DNA of 64,000 bases from Cavia porcellus (Eukaryota; Chordata; Mammalia; Rodentia; Caviidae), in NCBI RefSeq assembly GCF_034190915.1, contig NW_026947507.1:19533501-19597500 (forward strand). The letters run 5' to 3'. The translations under genes and the position numbers were made by a program. Positions 56,457 to 64,000 of this stretch are shown piece by piece; position 1 is the stretch's first letter, and each line of letters opens with the position of its first letter. The notes beneath the pieces were generated by a model. That model saw only the letters and a program-made list of their open reading frames with translations, did not search any database and was not told the origin of the DNA.

Positions 56457-58249
56457 TTTACAGAATTTTAATCTTAGTGTCACACTGGTTTTCTTTTTTC
56501 TGTGGAGATGCTCTACAGAGGGCTCACTTCCTGCCCTTTGCATAAATTAGGCTGGAGAGAAAAGGGTAGATATTAAATAGGTTGAATAATGTTGGGATTT
56601 ATTTATTTATCATGTAATAATATGTATCCTCTTCTAAGTAAAAAATATGTAAAAATGTAGTGGCTTAAATCTATACAAATGGTAAATGTTAACAAAGGAA
56701 ATGAAAGCATAAATGGAAAATAAAAAATATATAAATAAGAAAATATAAATCAAAAATTAATGGTAGATAATTTTTTTCAGAGAATAGTTTTTGTGTTCCC
56801 ACATTCCACAGTGTCTTTTATAGTTCAGTCCTCATCTTGATATTAATCCTGTGACAAATTTCAATACAAAACATGAATGCATGGTTAAGAAATAAATAAA
56901 TGAAAGAAAATAAACTATTTAATGCAATTATTATCCAAAATTTGGAAAGATGCACTTTATATGTATGCAGTTATACAATCTTTTTAAGTGAGTTCTTAGC
57001 ATATCATAACACACAAAACCAGTCTACTGGTGCGTCCTACACAGGGATAGGTCTGTGGTGCAGGAACCCAAATCCCTGAGAACTGGATGCCACTCATGCC
57101 AAAAACAATAGACCTGGAAAATAATGAAATTACAAAAATTTTACTAAATGATGAGCAAAGCTTCATATAAACAGATCTCAACTTTTTACAGCTTTATATA
57201 TTTAAAGCTATGTAAAAATTGTGAGTCTTAAATCCTGGTGAACAATGAAATATAGATAAATATTTAGAGTATTTACAACAATTTTTATTACTTCTATTAA
57301 AAATTCCTTTCAAATCCAGATAAAATATTTAGAGCACAAAGCATAAGATCTGGCATATAGAGGGCATCTACTCATTAATATCTACTACAGGTAATGGCAC
57401 TAGTACTAGCAACAGTATATTTATTTTCAATTAATTAGAAAAATGACCATCAAAAAATATGATTTGAAGCAAGAATGAGAACCAATATAAAGATTCTAGG
57501 TAAAGCATAATGAGGACATGAGAATTATTAAAATGATAAGGTATGTGACAAGTTAGCTTTGGTAAATAGGAAATTTGGACTGTTTAAATATGAAATTTAA
57601 TTTTTGCATAAGCTTTACTCTAGAGCATGATTCATAGGCAACCCCAAAATTCTTTAAATATCAAGACTAAATACTCTGTTCAACTGTAATTCCACATTGA
57701 TTTTAGAAGGTTGGAGGATATTGAGACTAACAACAGATACAAGAAACTTTTGCAAACTTAACTGTCAGCAACACCCTTTCTGGAAGCATAATACTCAGAG
57801 CAGAGTTACACAGTTTCTACACTGCATGTCCTCATATAAGTGCAATTGTAAGAAGCATCTGAAAAATAAAAATAAAGCAAAGAAGTAAAAGCAAAATTAA
57901 GGAATGTTTAAGAATGAGGGGAAAAAATAAAGATGGTGTGCCACATATGGTTAAATACTGAAATACTGACATATCAAAAGGAATTAGTTTTATTAAGAGT
58001 TGTTTCCGGGGAAAGAAATAGCCCTAATGATACACTGGGAGAAACGAAAGTTCAACACAGAATTTAAATTCAGTATATGAAATATTTGGAATGTGAGGCT
58101 GCCCAATAATGAAGCATTAAATTTATCTCAGTGATAGTCTATCTCACTCTGATAGTGTGGTGAATAAACGTCTTTCAGGACTTAAGTGGAGGATATTTAA
58201 CCTTTGGGGAAGAGGTTGGACTAAATGGCCTCTAAATTATTTTTATTCA
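56457..58249. other. Unassigned AT-rich sequence
   Basis: Nothing recognised. Confidence 0.4.
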
Positions 58250-58600
58250 TTTAGTGCATACTATTTGTCAGATCTTATATCGTATAAAATATCAAAATTA
58301 AGAAGACATTGTACTTTTCTAATCTAGTAGAGAAGATTTGTATATGGAAACTATTATATAGTGCTATGTATTACCATGGGAATAGGCATGGGAACAGAGG
58401 ATGATTAATTTCATCTGACAGGTCATGCTTCATAAAGTCTATGATATTTTGAGTTTGGTCTTCAGGGATGAGAGGGGATTTTTAGAGCTGGCAGAGACAA
58501 AGGATTTACGTGAAGGAGAAGATAAAATTGCAAAGTACAAATTGGGAAAATGTATGCATCTTTAAGAGAACTGTGAGTTGACTGTATTGGCGAGAGTTTT
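58250..58600 (-). mobile_element. L2 LINE 3' end remnant, minus strand
   Basis: 'cattctagtgcatactatttgtcag'-type start. 'aatctagtagagaag', 'atagtgctatgtattaccatggg', 'catctgacaggtcatgcttcataaag' and 'ggcagagacaaaggatttacgtgaagg' follow the inverted L2 order ('gcacctactatgtgccagg...ttctagtgggggag...aagtgctatgg...ggtggtcagggaaggcctcactgaga...'). Confidence 0.45.
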
Positions 58601-58629
58601 GGAGAAGAGAAGAGAAGAGAAGAGAAAGA
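58600..58629. repeat. (GAAGA)n short tandem repeat
   Basis: About five units of agaagaga type. Confidence 0.9.
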
Positions 58630-61600
58630 AGACAGTGATAAAACTACAGTTGCCCCTGGACTAAACCAAAATTATATTCATAAATAAACTATGGTTATTG
58701 GACTTATAAATAAAGAACTTTAAGAAAAGAGGTTGATTAAATCATATATATGGATATGTATATCTATATATTAATAATATCATGTCACTTTTAATGTGGA
58801 AAATGGATCGTAAAGGTCGAGAGATTAGTAGTCAAAGATATTTTGATGGACCAAGCATGAAAGGTGAGATTTACAGATATCCTTTGTAGGAATATCAGCA
58901 CTACTAAACATGAAAAAAATTCTGAAATCAATTACTGGAAGTTGGTAAACATTAAATTTAGGTGCATAGATGAAGAAGCAAGAGAAACTATCTCTTTTAT
59001 TACAGTTCCCAACTGTACCAATATTCAAAGCATGAGAGATTCAACAGCAAGGACTAGTTCTTCAAGACATAGGAACACAGTGTAATAGTTCAATATTGGA
59101 TCTGTTTTTAAAATACTAAAATACATTATATAAGGAGAATTCACGTGAAAATTATGGTGCTAGGATGATATGAAAGAGATAGAGAATGAGATAGGCTCAT
59201 AAGCCATCAAGTATATGTGTATAGATGGACTCATTGGAATAATTGAACAATTAACTGACAACCTGAAATGTGATAAAAGACTGACATTAGCTTCCTGAGG
59301 GGTGCTTATATTTCAGGGACTAAGTGAAGGAAGAGAGGGTAATGATTTTATGTAGCTTAAAGAGAAAATCCCTTACTCGGCTCCAAGTGGTCTACACGTT
59401 CTCATTGGAAAGAGATTTTACTTTTTGTTCCAAGGCAAGTTTTGAGAAATAGGTATATAAAAATAAATTTAGACCAGTCTTAGTGTGGCCAAACTTGAAT
59501 GATGAATGCAGTGGGGAAAGTACCCTGATTGACATGATTAGAAAAAATTCCTTATTAAACCCCAAAAGAATGATTAGTTGAGTTAACTAGTTGAGATGAT
59601 AGGTAGATCTATTTTTGGAGCAAATGTTCAGATAAAAATCTAAGATCCTGTGTGCTTAAATTTGTCATCACAATTTATGTTGCGACCTGACAATGCTCCC
59701 ACTGCAGTAAGACTTGGTACCTACCTGTAAGGAATTGACAGAATCTTCAGTCTAAGGTGTTTTTCTTTGCAATGCAAAGACTATTCTCATTGTCAAAAAT
59801 CTCTTTTTCAGATTAGTCTGAGGACATGAGTGTACCCAAGAAATTGGTAACTGCTAAAATATCCTGTCATCCATCTTTATCTTACTTCCAAGATTTTCTG
59901 ATGAAAATTTCTTGGTACAGACTACTTTGGATGATATCTCCCCTTTCCTTTACTGAGTATAGAATAGTGGTAGATACCAATACTGAGAAAAATATTTTAT
60001 GTAAATATATTGCTGGGACAAAGTATTCAACACTGGCCATTTAAAACTATGCATTCATTCATGGAGACACATCCCAAAGTATGTTTTATTAATCCCAACA
60101 CACCTTCCAAGCCAACCAGCTTGACACAATTAAGCTTAACCACTACAGTCTTAATGTTCCTAACTGCATAACAATTCTATAAATAGTTAAATGCTAACAG
60201 TTAAAGCTCTCTCAAAGGTTATCATAATACATCTGAAACTACATTGGGAAGTCTTACTATCTAAAACACTTTTAGAATATTTTCTCTAAATATACTTGGT
60301 GATAGGGGGCAATGTGATAAGGACTAACTATTCTTGAATTCTTCTCAAAGAAAAATCACTTAGAAGAGTGATGATTGAGAAGAAAGAGAAATTGTTAAAT
60401 ACTGAAGATAAAGGTAGAACATAACTGAAAAAAATCTTAGCAGATTACATAAAACTTCATTATTGAATAATATTTCAATTTTCTTTCCTAGAAATACTTA
60501 TGAGGTAATGCTTTATCTTAATACCAGCTCAAGTGTTTGGTAATATTCATAAAGACAGATAAAATTAAAGTATATATTTTCCCTATATATAGCTAAAATT
60601 ACAAAAAACTATTATAGATTATTAATGAGAAGGCACATGTTGAATTTAGCTAACAAATCGGTGAATGAATTAAATATTCTGACAAAATTTCTCACTACAT
60701 TTCTAGAGCTTAGTGTCACTGAAACTCTCTACTTACTGTATTATGTTTGAAAGTAAATAATAAAAATTATTGTAGAAATAAATGCTTAGTAAACAATAAA
60801 GTAATATTTTAATTTGGGGCACATGAAAGGATATCAAAAATAGTTTAGAGATAAAAGAAAGGATATACCATATAGAAAAACTGTTACTTTAAGACATAAA
60901 ATTATAAGAATCAAGTCATCAGGAACCAAAAAGCACAAAACAGCTTTCATTGTCACTTTTACCTATTGAAGAGGGCCCTCTAAAAGAAGCCATCACACAG
61001 AGCCTGAAATTTGGGGATGGTACATAAAACATAGCCAAGCAGGGACATTTGCAATATGTTCTCCTACAAAACGGGATCGTTTGAGCATTTGGTAAGTATT
61101 ACGACAATTAGATTGAAATATTTGCTTCTAATGTCGACATGGAAAGTTTCTCATCCAGTGAAATGCTTGAGAGACTTTACAGAGTAGAATCCTCACAGAA
61201 AATTCCCATAGCATTAAGTAGATAAGAATGCATATATTTATGGTATAGGACGAGGGGAAGAGTAATATGTCTAGCCGTGTCAGAACAGCACTATTTTGAG
61301 CACTAAGATTAATACAGAAAGCTGGGAACATGTATAATAAAAATACACACATTATTTCAGATTTGAACATGTAAGAGATAAGAGACATGATATATTGTTA
61401 AAAATCATAAAAATAAAATTTAAGATGCCATGCTATATAATGCAATATGCAATACATGCAACAAAATTATTTCCAATTCCTTTCTTTGTATTGATTTTAC
61501 TCATATTTTCTGATGCAAAATGTCTTCAAGCTGCCCTTAATTTCTCTTGTCTGTCTGAATATATGCTTCTACCTGGACTACATTCTTACATATGCAAGAA

Positions 61601-62703
61601 AGTCAGTCTGTTTCTTCAAGTCTGCCAAACTCACAAGATAATAAGACACAGAAGTTATTGAATTTCTGTGATGTTTTCAATCTCTGATTTCCTTTATGCC
61701 TGGATGTCTTTGGCTCTTGTCTCATTCTTCTGAAGCTCTGACCATATGGTTGTTTGTTAATGTGGCTGAGGTAATTTATACTCTGTTCAAAAATGACAAA
61801 ATTCAAAGTCTTGCTGCATGTTTATTTAAAGCAATTTAAAAACTATTGAAAATTTATGATGCCATTTGCAGCCAACTAAATATTTTCTAGTCATTACAAA
61901 GCACAATACAACAAATTTTTGAGATTGTCATTGAGTTTTATATTCCTTCTGGAAAGCTATTTTCACAAATATTCTTGGTTACTATGACACATTATTAAGG
62001 GACTATTCACATCAGAGAACAGAAACACTAAACTCTGAGCAGAGGGCTAAAATTAAAGGGACCATTTATCAAAAGAACAGAATGTATGCTTCCAGTGAGA
62101 GAGAGCAAGGAGAATTTTTTTCTTTAATCAGGAAAAAATGCAGAATGAGAAAGAATTGAAGAGAGGTCCCTGTCAACAAGACAGCAGAAATGAATAAATG
62201 AAGACATGAGAAACACTGCCCAGAATGATATCTATTATTAACTTTAAAAGGAAACAACCTTTTCCAAGAGCCTTCTCTGGTTTCAAATACTTTGGATTTT
62301 AGGCTAAATGATTTAAGCAGATGACTCAGTTTTTCCTTAGATTCTCAGAAACCTTGTAAGAGAGGATACATTGTATACACTGTTAAGCATATTCACCTAT
62401 TATTAATTTCTAAAATACATATATATATATATTTCTCATCATTTGTTTTATATCACTGAACAATAAATATTTTGAATGTGTCCTACTTAAACCAGAAATG
62501 TCAAATATGTCATTTCTTCTAACCTTTGCAATGAAATGAGTTCGAGCTATAACTTAATCACTTTGTAGAAATAGAATCAATGTTTCATGATCAATGAAAG
62601 TGAATTGAAGAGAGAAGTAATTTTCATTCATCAGAAACTTCTGAGGTCCTGCTGTTTTCAGCATTGCTTTGTCTTTCTCCCTTCTATAATTTGTTGGAAA
62701 GGA
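58630..62703. other. Unassigned AT-rich sequence
   Basis: About 4 kb with no recognised interspersed repeat or gene; an (AT)8-type run sits at 62417-62433. Confidence 0.4.

Positions 62704-62734
<31 letters not shown>
62704..62734. repeat. (TG)n microsatellite
   Basis: About 15 TG units. Minus-strand THTHTH open frames across it are artefacts. Confidence 0.96.
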
Positions 62735-62735
<1 letters not shown>

Positions 62736-64000
62736 ACATTTATACCTTAAGAAAAACTGAGTCATGGTAATAAATAAAATATAGCTATGATCACTATATA
62801 CAGTAACCACTGCCGAAAATTGCCCAAAGAAAATGAAGTAAGACAGGATTTGATTTAGTCTCATTTTTGCCAATATCAATGTAGCATTCGTCAGGCATAA
62901 ATTCAAGCCACATATGAAATTTTAAATTTTCTAGTATCTGCATTAAAATATCAAAGGGAAGATAACATTAATTTTAATAATAAATACTATTTTAATGATA
63001 TATTTATATTATATATACAAAATAAATATACTATATTAACATTTTTATTTTATATATACAAAATATGATCACATCAACATACTTGATGTAAAATATTAAT
63101 GAGCTTTTTTACTTTTTTGCCTTCGAAATCTGAATGGGTGGTTTAGATTTACAAACATTTTGACATACACTCATCGCATTTTGAGGAATTTCAGCTTCTT
63201 GTGCCTGGTAACTATCAATACAGGTCTGTCTAAAATTGTAGACTCTGCGAAACCAAGCAATTAGGAGACCAATGTCCCTTGACACATCTGAAAATAAAGT
63301 ACCATCTCCTTTTTATTATACCAAATGGAACCACCTAAGTAAGAAATACATAACTCCCAGGTGCATAATAAATATCAAAAATAATTTAAATATTTTTCCA
63401 TTTCTAATTTAGATTTAATAATTTGAAGTATTAAAAAATAGAAAGTAACATGAGCAAAATCACAGAATAAGAAGTCTTCATCAATAATAACAATTTTATA
63501 ACCATAATGGTCAAAACTGTCTATGAGGGAGATCTAGGATTTGGGTACAAAGTTAAGAAATCCCAGTTTAGCCCAAGGACTAAAGGGGCCGCTTTTAGAA
63601 TGCAGATCCCTCAGGTGGCAGGCTTAGCAAGTATGGTCCAGGCTCTACAGAATGCAAAAATAGGTGATACGTAGTCATACTATGGCCTACACTAAAGCTG
63701 CATTTGGCCTTAATATTACCCCCAGAAGCATCCACCAGAGGACTTAGGAAGATAACCATTATGTCAGATGATGGACTGTCATCCACTGTGGATTAGGAAC
63801 GTGAAATGAACCTCTAATTCTGCATCAGCCCCTGTCAGCACAAGGATATACCAAGAGACACAGTCATCTCTCCTCTTACAAGCATACCACTCAATGACAG
63901 TTCCATAGTACATGCTAAAGAAGTCCTATAATTAATTTAGCCCTGGCCATTCCTAGCTGCAGATTGAAGTGAGTTCTATCTATGAAAGGATCCAGAGAAC
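62735..64000. other. Unassigned AT-rich sequence to window end
   Basis: Contains AT-rich stretches with a locally repeated motif (tatatacaaaat at 63013-63024 and 63053-63064). The last 450 bp are less AT-rich. No gene recognised. Confidence 0.4.

Overview
The window is AT-rich mammalian nuclear DNA with no protein-coding host gene that I can support. Everything recognisable is transposon-derived, plus simple repeats and uncharacterised non-coding sequence. The organism is very probably a rodent. A B1-type (7SL-derived) SINE occurs at about 4.13-4.30 kb. There are repeated copies of a tRNA-derived ID-type SINE whose body ends in GGTACCGATAAA. The ID variant (head GGGGCTGGGGATTTAGCTCAGCGGCATAAG) makes me think first of a hystricognath (guinea-pig-like) lineage, but that is a recollection-based guess and not secure.

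Layout. 0-6 kb: a possible LTR fragment, an old L1 on the minus strand, a tiny (110 bp) young L1 3' end with a target-site duplication (TSD), an ID SINE, a B1, then an L2 interrupted by an L1 3' end, then an old L1MA/L1PB-like 3' end. 6-18 kb: mostly unannotatable AT-rich DNA with scattered ID SINEs, MIR, L2 and (CA)n/(TA)n repeats. At 14.8-15.3 kb a 55-bp segment is duplicated beside a perfect hairpin. 18.1-25.7 kb: a tandem AT-rich duplication, a partial second copy of an L1 3'UTR, then a complete-length L1 on the minus strand (19172-25708). That L1 has a matching 11-bp TSD, a GC-rich 5'UTR, ORF1, ORF2, a 3'UTR and a poly-A tract; both ORFs are broken.

27-31.3 kb and 39-42.7 kb: two older, heavily mutated L1s on the plus strand. 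34.5-37.9 kb and 48.4-51.8 kb: LTR elements that look like the ERVL-MaLR type. They comprise a solo LTR (+), a minus-strand element with one LTR and internal sequence, a complete LTR-internal-LTR element (+) carrying an unrelated nested solo LTR (438 bp), and another minus-strand LTR. 43.6-47.6 kb holds MER5A-like, MIR and L2 copies. 52.7-64 kb is mainly anonymous AT-rich sequence with L2 traces and short tandem repeats.

No genes work together here. The content is a record of retrotransposition and small rearrangements. The most informative items are the full-length dead L1 and its exact lesions, the partial 3'UTR copy next to it, and the duplication/hairpin at 15.2 kb. I found nothing that I would call a new biological system. 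All family assignments come from recognising consensus patterns by eye; a RepeatMasker run would settle them.
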